Below are positions 52,572 through 60,664 of a stretch of DNA of 64,000 bases, piece after piece. The stretch spans positions 27,402 to 91,401 of the forward strand of contig NZ_JASHKN010000004.1 of the NCBI RefSeq assembly GCF_030056735.1, written 5' to 3'. The number at the start of each line of letters is the position of its first letter. Positions within the stretch are counted from its first letter, which is position 1. Made by a program: the position numbers and the translations under genes. Below the pieces are notes generated by a model, which had not been told where the DNA came from, ran no database searches, and worked only from the letters and a program-made list of their open reading frames with translations. Origin of the DNA: Rhodococcus sp. IEGM 1409. Lineage in GTDB: Bacteria; Actinomycetota; Actinomycetes; Mycobacteriales; Mycobacteriaceae.

Positions 52572-53957
52572 ATGACTCGGCAGCAGACACCAGAATTTCC
52601 GTCTTCCTTCGTCTGGGGAACCGCCACTGCGGCCTATCAAATCGAAGGAGCTGTGGCCGAAGACGGTCGCGGACCGTCGATCTGGGACGAGTTCTGCGAC
52701 CGTCCCGGTGTTGTCGTCGGGGGCGACACCGGGACGGTCGCTGCCGATCATTATCACCGCTGGGAATCGGACATCGAACTGATGAAACAGCTCGGGCTCG
52801 ACGCATATCGGCTCTCGCTGTCCTGGTCGCGAATTCTCCCCACCGGATCGGGGGCCGTGAATACGAAAGGGCTTGACTTCTACGACCGATTGATCGATCG
52901 ACTGTGTTCGGTGGGAATTACCCCCGCTGTCACGCTCTTTCACTGGGATCTGCCCCTCGCCTTGCAGGAGCGGGGCGGCTGGATGAACCGCGACACCTCC
53001 TATCGACTGGGGGAGTACGCGCAGGTCGTCGGTGAGCGACTGTCGGATCGCGTCGGAATGTGGATGCCGCTCAACGAACCAGTGGTGCACACGCTCTACG
53101 GGCATGCCTTGGGAGTTCACGCCCCCGGACTGACCTTGGGGTTCGAAGCATTCCAGGCCGCGCATCACCAGTTGCTCGGACACGGCCTCGCTGTCCAAGC
53201 GCTTCGGGCAAGCGGGTGCACGAACATCGGAATAGCCTCCAATCACGCTCCGGTACGGGCCGCTTCGGATGCCCCGGAAGACCTGATGGCTGCCGACATC
53301 TACGACCACGTCGTCAATTGGATGTTCGCGGACCCGGTACTGGTCGGAAAGTACCCCGCAGACGAATTTGCACAGCTGCTCAGCGGTCCGGTCGACCAGG
53401 ACTTGAAGATCATCGGGACGCCGCTCGATTGGTACGGGATCAACTACTACGAGCCGACGATGATTGCTGCCCCAGTGGAAGGCCAGGGGACCGAGGGCGT
53501 GCTCGAGGTCGACCTACCGCCGGGCCTGCCCTTTGCTCCTGTCGCGATAACTGGTTATCCCACAACCGATTTCGGGTGGCCGATCGTTCCTGAAGGGCTA
53601 GGTGAGATCCTGCGGACGTTCCACGCGCGTTTCGGTGATGCACTGCCGCCGATCTACATCACGGAGAGTGGATGTTCATTCCACGACTCACCGGATGCCG
53701 CGGGGGTCGTCGAGGACGAAGCACGAATCGATTACCACGATGCGCACCTTCGCGCCCTCCGATCGGCCATCGACGACGGCGTCGACGTTCGCGGATATTT
53801 TGTGTGGTCACTACTCGACAACTTCGAATGGGCCGCGGGATACAAGGAGCGATTCGGCCTGGTGCACGTCGATTTCGACACTCAGAAGCGCACACCGAAG
53901 ACCTCATTCGAGTGGTATCAGGCGTTGATCGCCGACCACAAGGCGTCTCAGGTCTGA
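52572..53957 (+). CDS. Family GH1 beta-glucosidase
   Basis: 461 residues of the GH1 barrel: FVWGTATAAYQIEGA near residue 13, FHWDLPLALQERGGW near 123, WMPLNEPVVHTLYG near 165 (acid/base Glu in NEP) and YITESGCSF near 360 (nucleophile Glu). The nucleophile motif is normally (I/V)TENG; here Asn is replaced by Ser while the Glu is kept. WSLLDNFEWAAGYKERFGLVHVD near 418 is the standard C-terminal signature. Cytoplasmic, no signal peptide. It probably hydrolyses beta-glucosides; natural substrate unknown. Confidence 0.93.
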   Translation: MTRQQTPEFPSSFVWGTATAAYQIEGAVAEDGRGPSIWDEFCDRPGVVVGGDTGTVAADHYHRWESDIELMKQLGLDAYRLSLSWSRILPTGSGAVNTKGLDFYDRLIDRLCSVGITPAVTLFHWDLPLALQERGGWMNRDTSYRLGEYAQVVGERLSDRVGMWMPLNEPVVHTLYGHALGVHAPGLTLGFEAFQAAHHQLLGHGLAVQALRASGCTNIGIASNHAPVRAASDAPEDLMAADIYDHVVNWMFADPVLVGKYPADEFAQLLSGPVDQDLKIIGTPLDWYGINYYEPTMIAAPVEGQGTEGVLEVDLPPGLPFAPVAITGYPTTDFGWPIVPEGLGEILRTFHARFGDALPPIYITESGCSFHDSPDAAGVVEDEARIDYHDAHLRALRSAIDDGVDVRGYFVWSLLDNFEWAAGYKERFGLVHVDFDTQKRTPKTSFEWYQALIADHKASQV

Positions 53958-53967
53958 CATGAGCGGA

Positions 53968-54007
53968 GGCGGTCTGGGTTGCTTTGCTAGGCGGTCTGGG
54001 TTGCTTT
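53968..54007 (+). repeat. Direct 18-base repeat ahead of the leader promoter
   Basis: GGCGGTCTGGGTTGCTTT occurs at 53968-53985 and 53990-54007 (22-base period, two helical turns). The second copy contains the -35 hexamer TTGCTT. It may be a pair of activator or repressor sites, or a promoter duplication. Confidence 0.7.
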
Positions 54008-54029
54008 ATCGAACAAGGCCGCCTAGCCT
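54001..54029 (+). promoter_or_regulatory. Promoter of the leader peptide / LeuA-domain transcript
   Basis: -35 TTGCTT (54001-54006), a 17-base spacer and -10 TAGCCT (54024-54029). The expected start point is near 54036, two bases before the leader peptide ATG, so the leader peptide is read from an almost leaderless mRNA. Confidence 0.65.
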
Positions 54030-54037
54030 CTTCTCTC

Positions 54038-54079
54038 ATGAAGCGAATTCTCGTAGTAAGCCGCCGTAGCGGGGTCTGA
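54038..54079 (+). CDS. Leader peptide with Leu-Val-Val codons (13 residues)
   Basis: The peptide is MKRILVVSRRSGV. Codons 4-7 (Ile, Leu, Val, Val) and the last (Val) are branched-chain residues, as in the short leader peptides ahead of branched-chain amino-acid genes. It is too short for ordinary gene detection but has a promoter directly upstream and foldable RNA directly downstream. Its translation state likely controls the next gene. Confidence 0.65.
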   Translation: MKRILVVSRRSGV

Positions 54080-54082
54080 ATC

Positions 54083-54147
54083 GGACCGACCCCTCGCTGC
54101 GGGTCGTCTTGCTACCAGTTGGTCCTCCACTTCATTCCAGGAAGACC
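54083..54147 (+). promoter_or_regulatory. Two-state RNA switch before the LeuA-domain gene
   Basis: Helix A pairs 54083-54090 with 54118-54125 (eight pairs, one G-U). Helix B pairs 54121-54128 with 54140-54147 (seven of eight) and hides the AGGAAG ribosome site (54139-54144) of ATG 54154. The helices share bases and exclude each other. A ribosome stalled on codons 5-7 of the leader would leave helix A free and the ribosome site open; a ribosome reaching the stop codon would cover 54083-54090 and let helix B form. Confidence 0.55.
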
Positions 54148-54153
54148 ACGATC

Positions 54154-54633
54154 ATGACTTACAACTTCGCCTTCGCTTCTGATTCCTCTTCTACGGCTGC
54201 TGACCCTTTCGCGGCGCGCCACGGAAAATCTCTGCCTGCCGGCCTGCGTGCCGAATGCTCAGCGATGTCCTGGACCGAGTTCGAGTCCACGTACGCGGCC
54301 ATGAGCGGCCCCATCCGTCTGGGCGCGTGGTCATCCGAAAAGATTGCGCCGGGTCGGTGGACCTTCGAAGCGACTCTCGGTCTGGGGGAGCGCATTCAGA
54401 AAGCGTCCGCCATCTCGACCGGCGCGATCTCGGCTATGACCTCGATGCTGCACGACGCGGGAATCTCGCTCGAGATCCTGTCTTTCCATCAGCACCAGAT
54501 CGGCCACCGCACTGCGACGTTCATCTTCACCGAGTGCGACGGACGACGGAGCTGGGCGATGGGTATTGCGGAGTCGTCCACGGAGTCCTCGCTGCGTGCG
54601 ATGACCTCGGCAGCGAACCGCTTCTCTCACTGA
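54154..54633 (+). CDS. Stand-alone LeuA allosteric (dimerisation) domain protein
   Basis: 159 residues. From about residue 45 the sequence resembles the C-terminal regulatory domain of 2-isopropylmalate synthase (strand-helix repeats: SGPIRLGAWSSEKI, AISAMTSMLHDAGISLEILSFHQHQI, then RTATFIFTECDGRRSWAMGIAESS), but the catalytic TIM barrel is absent. It may bind leucine or modulate LeuA. The leader peptide and RNA switch upstream are consistent with branched-chain amino-acid control. A perfect hairpin follows the stop. Confidence 0.75.
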   Translation: MTYNFAFASDSSSTAADPFAARHGKSLPAGLRAECSAMSWTEFESTYAAMSGPIRLGAWSSEKIAPGRWTFEATLGLGERIQKASAISTGAISAMTSMLHDAGISLEILSFHQHQIGHRTATFIFTECDGRRSWAMGIAESSTESSLRAMTSAANRFSH

Positions 54634-54644
54634 GCAGCTACATC

Positions 54645-54696
54645 AACCGCAGTACTGACGCGGAGTTCCCGAGGGGCTTGCGTCAGTACTGCGGTT
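54645..54696 (+). terminator. Hairpin terminator after the LeuA-domain gene
   Basis: Perfect 17-bp stem (54645-54661 with 54680-54696) and an 18-base loop, 12 bases after the stop codon. Confidence 0.75.
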
Positions 54697-54717
54697 AGTG
54701 TGTTCGGTGCTCAAACG

Positions 54718-54751
54718 CAAGAAGCCGGAACCCTGAGGTTCCGGCTTCTTG
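54718..54751 (-). terminator. Hairpin terminator of the tRNA cluster
   Basis: Perfect 15-bp stem (54718-54732 with 54737-54751) and CTGA loop, eleven bases beyond the 3' end of the last minus-strand tRNA. Confidence 0.75.
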
Positions 54752-54761
54752 CATTCTCAAA

Positions 54762-54836
54762 TGGTGCGCGATACTGGGATTGAACCAGTGACCTCTTCCG
54801 TGTCAGGGAAGCGCTCTCCCGCTGAGCTAATCGCGC
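54762..54836 (-). tRNA. tRNA-Val (GAC), copy 1
   Basis: Minus-strand cloverleaf with 7-bp acceptor GCGCGAT/ATCGCGC, anticodon loop CTGACAC (anticodon GAC), a standard T-arm GGTTCAATCCC and an encoded CCA. Identical to the copy at 55021-55095. Confidence 0.96.
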
Positions 54837-54852
54837 GGGTTCTGGAGAAAAA

Positions 54853-54928
54853 TGGAGCGGACGACGGGATTCGAACCCGCGACCCCAACCTTGGCAAGGT
54901 TGTGCGCTACCAGCTGCGCCACGTCCGC
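54853..54928 (-). tRNA. tRNA-Gly (GCC), copy 1
   Basis: Acceptor GCGGACG, anticodon loop centred on GCC, T-arm GGTTCGAATCC, encoded CCA. The mature part is identical to the copy at 55193-55265, which lacks an encoded CCA. Confidence 0.96.
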
Positions 54929-54976
54929 ATGAGCAATGAACTCCGTTACCGGATCTCAGTACTTTTCTAACTTATC

Positions 54977-55018
54977 AGACCTGCAAGCAGGTCTTGACCA
55001 TCAGGCCCGAAGGCCTGA
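54977..55018 (-). terminator. Two adjacent hairpins between tRNA-Val copy 2 and tRNA-Gly copy 1
   Basis: Hairpin 1: 54977-54984 with 54987-54994 (8 bp). Hairpin 2: TCAGGCC/GGCCTGA (55001-55007 with 55012-55018) with a CGAA loop. They lie directly downstream of tRNA-Val copy 2 and may end the Gly-Cys-Val transcript. Confidence 0.5.
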
Positions 55019-55020
55019 CG

Positions 55021-55095
55021 TGGTGCGCGATACTGGGATTGAACCAGTGACCTCTTCCGTGTCAGGGAAGCGCTCTCCCGCTGAGCTAATCGCGC
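55021..55095 (-). tRNA. tRNA-Val (GAC), copy 2
   Basis: Same sequence as copy 1, CCA encoded. Only one base separates its 5' end from the 3' end of tRNA-Cys, so the two are processed from one precursor. Confidence 0.96.
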
Positions 55096-55096
55096 G

Positions 55097-55167
55097 AGGT
55101 GGAGACGGGAATCGAACCCGTGTGCACGGCTTTGCAGGCCGTTGCCTCACCACTCGGCCACTCCACC
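55097..55167 (-). tRNA. tRNA-Cys (GCA)
   Basis: 71 bases: acceptor GGTGGAG/CTCCACC, U73 discriminator as expected for Cys, anticodon loop CTGCAAA (anticodon GCA), T-arm GGTTCGATTCC. CCA is not encoded. Confidence 0.96.
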
Positions 55168-55192
55168 GTAAAAGGTTGAGTCACACCTCTCG

Positions 55193-55265
55193 AGCGGACG
55201 ACGGGATTCGAACCCGCGACCCCAACCTTGGCAAGGTTGTGCGCTACCAGCTGCGCCACGTCCGC
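55193..55265 (-). tRNA. tRNA-Gly (GCC), copy 2
   Basis: Same mature sequence as copy 1; CCA not encoded. First in the minus-strand cluster. The 292-base gap beyond it (55266-55557) holds no gene I can support, only the cluster promoter and that of the plus-strand tRNA. Confidence 0.96.
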
Positions 55266-55557
55266 ATCGCACCGTGTTGCTTGGGAGCTGCTCGCTCTCC
55301 TCGGTGCGTTGGAAACATTAGCCGACCGTGTCGGATACACACAAATCACCAGCTCAGTGGCGTGTTCGGAGTCGAATCGGCCCGTCGCGCGCGTTGCAAC
55401 TGTCCGTCTTGGCGATGAATGCGGTCTGAAATCAGCTCGAATTCGTAGATTTCGGGGCCGCCTGGAGCAAAATGAATGCCAACCTGGTGATTCGTATTCA
55501 TCGCGCAGCCGTGTTAATGTTCCAACTCGTTCGAGCGCATGCGTTCGCACGACTTAC

Positions 55558-55629
55558 GGTCCCGTGGCTCAGTGGGAGAGCGTCCGCTTCACACGCGGAA
55601 GGTCGCTGGTTCGATCCCAGCCGGGACCA
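55558..55629 (+). tRNA. tRNA-Val (CAC)
   Basis: 72 bases on the plus strand: acceptor GGTCCCG/CGGGACC, anticodon loop TTCACAC (anticodon CAC), T-arm GGTTCGATCCC, CCA not encoded. A -10-like TAATGT lies at 55515-55520. Followed by a strong hairpin. Confidence 0.96.
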
Positions 55630-55650
55630 CAGCAAGCACTGGAGAAAATA

Positions 55651-55685
55651 CTGAAGGCGTTCCCGATCACCGGGAACGCCTTCAG
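55651..55685 (+). terminator. Hairpin terminator after tRNA-Val (CAC)
   Basis: Perfect 15-bp stem (55651-55665 with 55671-55685), five-base loop, 22 bases after the tRNA. Confidence 0.75.
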
Positions 55686-55795
55686 TCGTTTGAGAGCAAA
55701 GTTGTTTCGGCAGGCAAGCCGTCGTCGCAGGTCGCCGGGCGATGATTTCGGTAGCCTGGTCGAAGAGACATTTCGCGACGGAAAAGGTGACCGAC

Positions 55796-56248
55796 TTGAG
55801 TACCGAAAAGGTCGATTCTCCCGTCGACGATTCAGACCTGTCCGTCTTCCAAGACGCTGAGTCCCGCTGGGAGCGGTGGCGCGCTGGAATCGCCGCGCGG
55901 CCCACCCTCAATCTTGCGTACCGCATCGGCGTCGGAGTCGTGGGCGTGATCGTGCTCGCTGCAGGCGTCGTAGCTATTCCGTACCCCGGTCCCGGATGGC
56001 TCATCGTGTTTGCCGGCCTGGGAATCCTGGCGTCGGAGTTCGCCTGGGCTCATCGACTCCTTCATTTTGCGAAGGCTCGATACGACAGTTTCATGGAATG
56101 GTTCGGCAAGCAGTCGCTGTTCGTCAAAGGTTTGGGCGTTCTGTTCACCACAGTGTTCGTCCTGGCAACTTTGTGGGTGCTCGGCACCTTCGGCCTGATC
56201 GGGACATGGGTGGGGCTGGACTACTCGTGGCTCGAGTCGCCACTGTGA
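55796..56248 (+). CDS. TIGR02611 family membrane protein
   Basis: 150 residues. After a polar N-terminus, two transmembrane helices flank the family's PYPGPGWLIVFAGLGILASEF motif (residues ~63-83), and a third hydrophobic stretch lies near 115-135. Function unknown. TTG 55796 is preferred because AAGGTGA stands at good spacing and a TAGCCT -10-like box (55752-55757) would fall inside the longer version that starts at ATG 55742. Confidence 0.82.
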   Translation: MSTEKVDSPVDDSDLSVFQDAESRWERWRAGIAARPTLNLAYRIGVGVVGVIVLAAGVVAIPYPGPGWLIVFAGLGILASEFAWAHRLLHFAKARYDSFMEWFGKQSLFVKGLGVLFTTVFVLATLWVLGTFGLIGTWVGLDYSWLESPL

Positions 56249-56379
56249 GCTGAACGAGGTCGGTTTCCTTCACTCGGTTGTCTCGACATGTCGGTAGGGC
56301 CGATAACATGATCGTGCGCGTGCTCGCAGTGGGTACGGCGCCCGTCTTACTTGCCGCAATACCTTAGGAGCCCATCGCC

Positions 56380-58437
56380 GTGACCAGTCCCGCGCCAGAG
56401 CACTCAGCCGCCCCACTTCGGGTGCCCGCGGGGACGACCGCCGGGACTGCAGTGCGTGAAGCCGGATACCCCACGAAAGGGCCTGACGTGATCGTCGTCG
56501 TGCGGGACGGCGAGGGAACGCTCAAGGATCTGTCGTGGACTCCTGAGGTCGATGTCGACGTCGAACCGGTGGCAGCGTCCACCGAAGACGGTCGCAGCGT
56601 CATCCGACACTCAGCGGCCCACGTCCTCGCGCAGGCGGTCCAGAAGGAATTCCCCGATGCGAAGCTGGGCATCGGGCCGCCGATCAAAGACGGCTTCTAC
56701 TACGACTTCGCGGTGGATCGTCCGTTCACTCCGGAGGATCTGGCCAAGCTCGAAAAGCGTATGAAGCAGATCATCAAGGGAGCGCAGCGCTTCTCGCGTC
56801 GAGTGGTCGATTCGATCGAGGACGCCCGGGTCGAGTTGGCCGACGAGCCTTTCAAGCTCGAACTCATCGACGACAAGTCCGGGATCGACGATCCCGAGAT
56901 CATGGAGGTGGGTGGCAACGAGCTGACCATCTACGACAATCTCGATCCCCGTACCGGCGACAAGATCTGGTCCGATCTGTGCCGCGGTCCGCATATTCCG
57001 ACCACCAAGCACATCCCGGCGTTCAAGCTGACGCGTAGCTCCGCCGCGTACTGGCGCGGAAATCAGGACAACGCCGATCTTCAGCGTGTCTACGGCACCG
57101 CGTGGGAGTCCACCGAGGCTCAGGACGAGTACCTCGAGTTGCTCGCCGAGGCCGAGCGTCGTGATCACCGCAAGCTCGGTACCGAACTGGACCTCTTCAG
57201 CTTCCCCGACGAGCTTGGCTCCGGTCTGCCGGTCTTCCATCCCAAGGGCGGCATCATCCGTACCGAGATGGAGAATTACTCCCGCAGCCGCCACATCGAG
57301 GCCGGCTACGAATTCGTCAACACCCCGCACATCACCAAGGGCCATCTGTACGAGGTCTCCGGTCACCTCGACTGGTACCGCGACGGCATGTTCCCGGCGA
57401 TGCACGTCGACGAGGAACTCAACGAGGACGGCACCGTGCGTAAGCCGGGCCAGGACTACTACCTCAAGCCGATGAACTGCCCGATGCACAACCTGATCTT
57501 CCGTGCGCGCGGTCGCTCGTACCGTGAATTGCCGTTGCGGCTCTTCGAGTTCGGCTCGGTCTACCGCTACGAGAAGTCCGGTGTCATCCACGGTTTGACC
57601 CGTGTGCGCGGCATGACTCAGGACGACGCTCACATCTACTGCACCCGTGAGCAGATGCGCGACGAGCTGACCACAACGTTGCAGTTCGTACTGAACCTGC
57701 TCAAGGACTACGGCCTCGACGACTTCTACCTCGAACTGTCCACCAAGAATCCGGACAAGTTCGTCGGTAGCGACGACGTCTGGGAAGAGGCGACCGCAAC
57801 GCTCGCCGAGGTCGGCGAAGCTTCGGGCCTGACTCTCGTGCCGGACCCGGGTGGAGCTGCGTTCTACGGTCCCAAGATCTCCGTTCAGGTCAAGGACGCA
57901 CTCGGCCGTACCTGGCAGATGTCGACCATCCAGCTCGACTTCAACCTGCCCGAGCGGTTCGAGCTCGAATACACCGGCAACGACGGCGTCAAGACTCGTC
58001 CGGTCATGATCCACCGCGCTCTGTTCGGCTCGATCGAACGGTTCTTCGGTGTCCTGACCGAGCACTACGCCGGCGCCTTCCCGGCGTGGCTGGCGCCGGT
58101 GCAGGTCGTCGGAATCCCGGTGGCGGAGGCATTCGTCGATCACCTGTTCGACGTCACGAAGAAGCTCAAGGCTGCCGGTGTACGCGCCGAGGTCGACTTC
58201 AGTGACGACCGCATGCAGAAGAAGATCCGTAACCACACCACGCAGAAGGTCCCGTTCATGCTCCTGGCGGGCGAGCGTGACGTGGAAGCCGGCGCGGTCA
58301 GTTTCCGCTTCCGCGACGGCACGCAGATCAACGGAATTCCCGTCGACGACGCCGTCCGGATCATCACCGAGTGGATCAGCCGTCGCGAGAACGCCTCGCC
58401 GACAGCCGAACTGGTGCAGCCAAGCGTGGCGCAGTGA
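56380..58437 (+). CDS. thrS: Threonyl-tRNA synthetase
   Basis: 685 residues: TGS domain (residues ~8-75), editing-type second additional domain with [11 protein letters not shown] near 72, and the class II core with MNCPMHN near 366 (zinc Cys), [14 protein letters not shown] near 408, and a C-terminal anticodon-binding domain. It charges tRNA-Thr. GTG 56380 has AGGAG ten bases upstream. No T-box structure is seen in the 131-base leader; a TAACAT -10-like hexamer lies at 56304-56309. The HIT gene overlaps its stop. Confidence 0.97.
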   Translation: MTSPAPEHSAAPLRVPAGTTAGTAVREAGYPTKGPDVIVVVRDGEGTLKDLSWTPEVDVDVEPVAASTEDGRSVIRHSAAHVLAQAVQKEFPDAKLGIGPPIKDGFYYDFAVDRPFTPEDLAKLEKRMKQIIKGAQRFSRRVVDSIEDARVELADEPFKLELIDDKSGIDDPEIMEVGGNELTIYDNLDPRTGDKIWSDLCRGPHIPTTKHIPAFKLTRSSAAYWRGNQDNADLQRVYGTAWESTEAQDEYLELLAEAERRDHRKLGTELDLFSFPDELGSGLPVFHPKGGIIRTEMENYSRSRHIEAGYEFVNTPHITKGHLYEVSGHLDWYRDGMFPAMHVDEELNEDGTVRKPGQDYYLKPMNCPMHNLIFRARGRSYRELPLRLFEFGSVYRYEKSGVIHGLTRVRGMTQDDAHIYCTREQMRDELTTTLQFVLNLLKDYGLDDFYLELSTKNPDKFVGSDDVWEEATATLAEVGEASGLTLVPDPGGAAFYGPKISVQVKDALGRTWQMSTIQLDFNLPERFELEYTGNDGVKTRPVMIHRALFGSIERFFGVLTEHYAGAFPAWLAPVQVVGIPVAEAFVDHLFDVTKKLKAAGVRAEVDFSDDRMQKKIRNHTTQKVPFMLLAGERDVEAGAVSFRFRDGTQINGIPVDDAVRIITEWISRRENASPTAELVQPSVAQ

Positions 58438-58988
58438 GCGCCCCCGGCGACGAGGGGCCAGGTTCGCTGATCGACCACGGCGTCGGCGACCCTGACCATT
58501 TGCAGCGAATCTGGTCGCCGCATCGGATGTCGTACATCACCGAGGCGCCCAACACCCCGGGTACGACGGGTGAGCCGTTCATCGACATCCCGAAGATGTC
58601 GGACGAAGAAGGGCTCATCGTTGCCCGTGGTGAGCATGTCTACGCGGTTCTGAACCTGTACCCGTACAACCCCGGGCATCTCATGGTGGTTCCGTATCGC
58701 AAGGTTGCGGCTCTCGAAGATCTGACGCCGGAGGAGAGCGCCGAGTTGATGGCGTTCACCCAGCGTGCGTTGCGGGTGATCAAGAGTGTGTCGAATCCTC
58801 ACGGATTCAATGTCGGCCTGAATCTCGGTGCCGCTGCGGGCGGTTCGTTGTCCGAGCACCTTCACCAACACGTAGTGCCCCGCTGGGGCGGCGACGCCAA
58901 CTTCATCACCGTGCTCGGTGGGGTGAAGGTGATGCCGCAACTGCTGCGGGAGACCAGGGGACTACTCGCCGGTGCCTGGCAACAATAG
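58434..58988 (+). CDS. HIT family protein (AP4A phosphorylase-like)
   Basis: 184 residues (Rv2613c counterpart). The histidine triad [13 protein letters not shown] is near residue 143, and [17 protein letters not shown] near 72 is the nucleotide-binding strand-loop. Family members cleave or phosphorolyse diadenosine polyphosphates; Rv2613c is reported as an AP4A phosphorylase. GTG 58434 overlaps the thrS stop by four bases, so it is translationally coupled. Confidence 0.93.
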   Translation: MSAPGDEGPGSLIDHGVGDPDHLQRIWSPHRMSYITEAPNTPGTTGEPFIDIPKMSDEEGLIVARGEHVYAVLNLYPYNPGHLMVVPYRKVAALEDLTPEESAELMAFTQRALRVIKSVSNPHGFNVGLNLGAAAGGSLSEHLHQHVVPRWGGDANFITVLGGVKVMPQLLRETRGLLAGAWQQ

Positions 58989-59069
58989 ATCGATGCGTCC
59001 GGCTTCATGGCAGGATGCTTTGCTGCGACGAGTTCCAATCCGGAACTCACGACGGGGAGGTTTCCTGCG

Positions 59070-59765
59070 GTGTTGAGCTTCTTCGGACGCGAATCGGTGT
59101 CCAAGGTGACGGCACCTATGGGGAAGGCGCTGGTCAAGACCGGCCTGACGCCAGACGCGGTGACGGTGATCGGCACGGTGGCGAGTGTCGCCGGGGCGGT
59201 GACTCTGTTTCCGTCCGGACACCTGTTCTGGGGAACCATCTTCATTTGGTTCTTCGTCATGTTCGACATGCTCGACGGCGCCATGGCCCGCGCTCGCGGT
59301 GGTGGAACGCGATACGGGGCCGTCCTGGACGCCACCTGTGATCGCGTGGCCGACGGTGCGATTTTCGCCGGCCTAGCGTGGTGGGCGGTCTACCACGAGA
59401 ACAGCAAGTGGCTTCTCGTGGCAACGCTCATCTGCCTCGTCACCTCGCAGGTCATCTCGTACGCGAAGGCACGCGCCGAGGCGAGCGGGCTGACTGCCGA
59501 CGGTGGGTGGATAGAGCGTCCGGACCGGCTGATCATCGTGTTGGTCGGATCGGGCCTCACGGGCATGGGTCTACCGTGGGCAATCCACATCGCGATGTGG
59601 GTACTTGCCGCCGGAAGTATCGTCACTGTCTTCCAGCGAGTGCTCGCGGTGCGCAATTCACCTGGCGCCCGGGAACTTCTGCCGATCGCCCCGGCCGCAT
59701 CAACGGTCGAAGGCGCGTCGAAAACCGACGGCGAGCCCGAAACGGACGGCGAGGCAGAGCAATGA
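59070..59765 (+). CDS. pgsA: Phosphatidylinositol phosphate synthase
   Basis: 231 residues, six hydrophobic segments. The CDP-alcohol phosphotransferase motif D-x2-D-G-x2-A-R-x8-G-x3-D-x3-D is present as DMLDGAMARARGGGTRYG followed by AVLDATCDR near residues 69-95. It joins CDP-diacylglycerol and inositol 1-phosphate, the first step to phosphatidylinositol mannosides. GTG 59070 has GGGGAGG nine bases upstream; ATG 59007 would add a 21-residue extension without support. The C-terminal tail is acidic. The next gene overlaps by four bases. Confidence 0.94.
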   Translation: MLSFFGRESVSKVTAPMGKALVKTGLTPDAVTVIGTVASVAGAVTLFPSGHLFWGTIFIWFFVMFDMLDGAMARARGGGTRYGAVLDATCDRVADGAIFAGLAWWAVYHENSKWLLVATLICLVTSQVISYAKARAEASGLTADGGWIERPDRLIIVLVGSGLTGMGLPWAIHIAMWVLAAGSIVTVFQRVLAVRNSPGARELLPIAPAASTVEGASKTDGEPETDGEAEQ

Positions 59766-60664
59766 ATTTTGCCGAGCGTGCAACCGATCTGGGATACGCC
59801 GCGGGTTGGCGGTTGGTGCGAAGCCTGCCGGAATCGGTGGCAGTCAAGCTGTTCGACGCCGGAGCGGATTTCGCGGTACGCAAGGGCGGACCCGAACAAC
59901 TCAGGAAGAACCTCGCGAGAGTTCTGGGGACGACACCGGAGGAAGTTCCGGATCAGCTGATCAAGGATTCGATGCGCTCGTACGCCCGGTATTGGCGTGA
60001 GGCGTTCCGTCTTCCTTCGATGGACCTGGTCGCCACCGGTAAGGCGTTGCATGCGCTGGTCGAGGGCCAGGAACATCTGGAAAAAGCAATGGCGGCAGGT
60101 CATGGCGCAGTGCTGGCGCTGCCCCACAGTGGCAACTGGGACATGGCCGGTGTGTGGTGCGTTCAGCAGTGGGGTGGATTGACCTCAGTGGCCGAGCGGC
60201 TCAAACCCGAATCCCTGTACGAACGGTTCGTCGAATATCGCGAGAGTCTCGGCTTCGAGATCTTCCCGCTCAGCGGCGGAGAGCATCCTCCGTTCGTCGA
60301 ACTCTCCAAGCATCTGCGTGAGAACAAAATCGTGTGCCTGCTGGGGGAGCGCGATCTGGCGAAGAAGGGTGTCCCCGTCACGTTCTTCGGAGAACCCACA
60401 CGCATGCCCGCAGGCCCGGCGAAGCTCGCAATCGACACCGGAGCGCCGCTTCTACCGGTCCACTGCTGGTTCACTCCCGACGGTTGGGGTTTCAAGATCG
60501 ACCCGCCGATCGACGTTTCCGGCGGCGTCGGCCCGGCCACGCAGGCACTGGCCGACCGATTCGCGGTCAACATCGCAGCGCACCCCGCTGACTGGCACAT
60601 GCTTCAGCCGCTGTGGCGCTCGGATCTCTCCGAATCGCGGCTCGCCCGCATGGAGGGTGAATGA
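59762..60664 (+). CDS. patA: Phosphatidylinositol mannoside acyltransferase
   Basis: 300 residues of the LpxL/HtrB-like acyltransferase fold; the catalytic H-x4-D motif is HSGNWD near residue 121, and a basic GERDLAKKGVPVTFFGEP segment follows near 195. PatA palmitoylates the mannose of PIM on the inner membrane face. ATG 59762 overlaps the pgsA stop, and pimA overlaps its own stop, so translation is coupled through pgsA-patA-pimA-NUDIX. Confidence 0.95.
   Translation: MNFAERATDLGYAAGWRLVRSLPESVAVKLFDAGADFAVRKGGPEQLRKNLARVLGTTPEEVPDQLIKDSMRSYARYWREAFRLPSMDLVATGKALHALVEGQEHLEKAMAAGHGAVLALPHSGNWDMAGVWCVQQWGGLTSVAERLKPESLYERFVEYRESLGFEIFPLSGGEHPPFVELSKHLRENKIVCLLGERDLAKKGVPVTFFGEPTRMPAGPAKLAIDTGAPLLPVHCWFTPDGWGFKIDPPIDVSGGVGPATQALADRFAVNIAAHPADWHMLQPLWRSDLSESRLARMEGE

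Noticed and set aside
54936..55418. Open frames running through the tRNA genes
   Set aside because: They are translations of tRNA sequence repeated because the tRNAs are duplicated.
56249..56379. T-box leader for thrS
   Set aside because: The 131-base leader lacks the T-box sequence and the specifier hairpin; T-boxes in this group are mostly at ileS.
56611..58236. 541-codon frame antisense to thrS
   Set aside because: Leu/Val/Asp-rich shadow of the intact synthetase; no family motifs.
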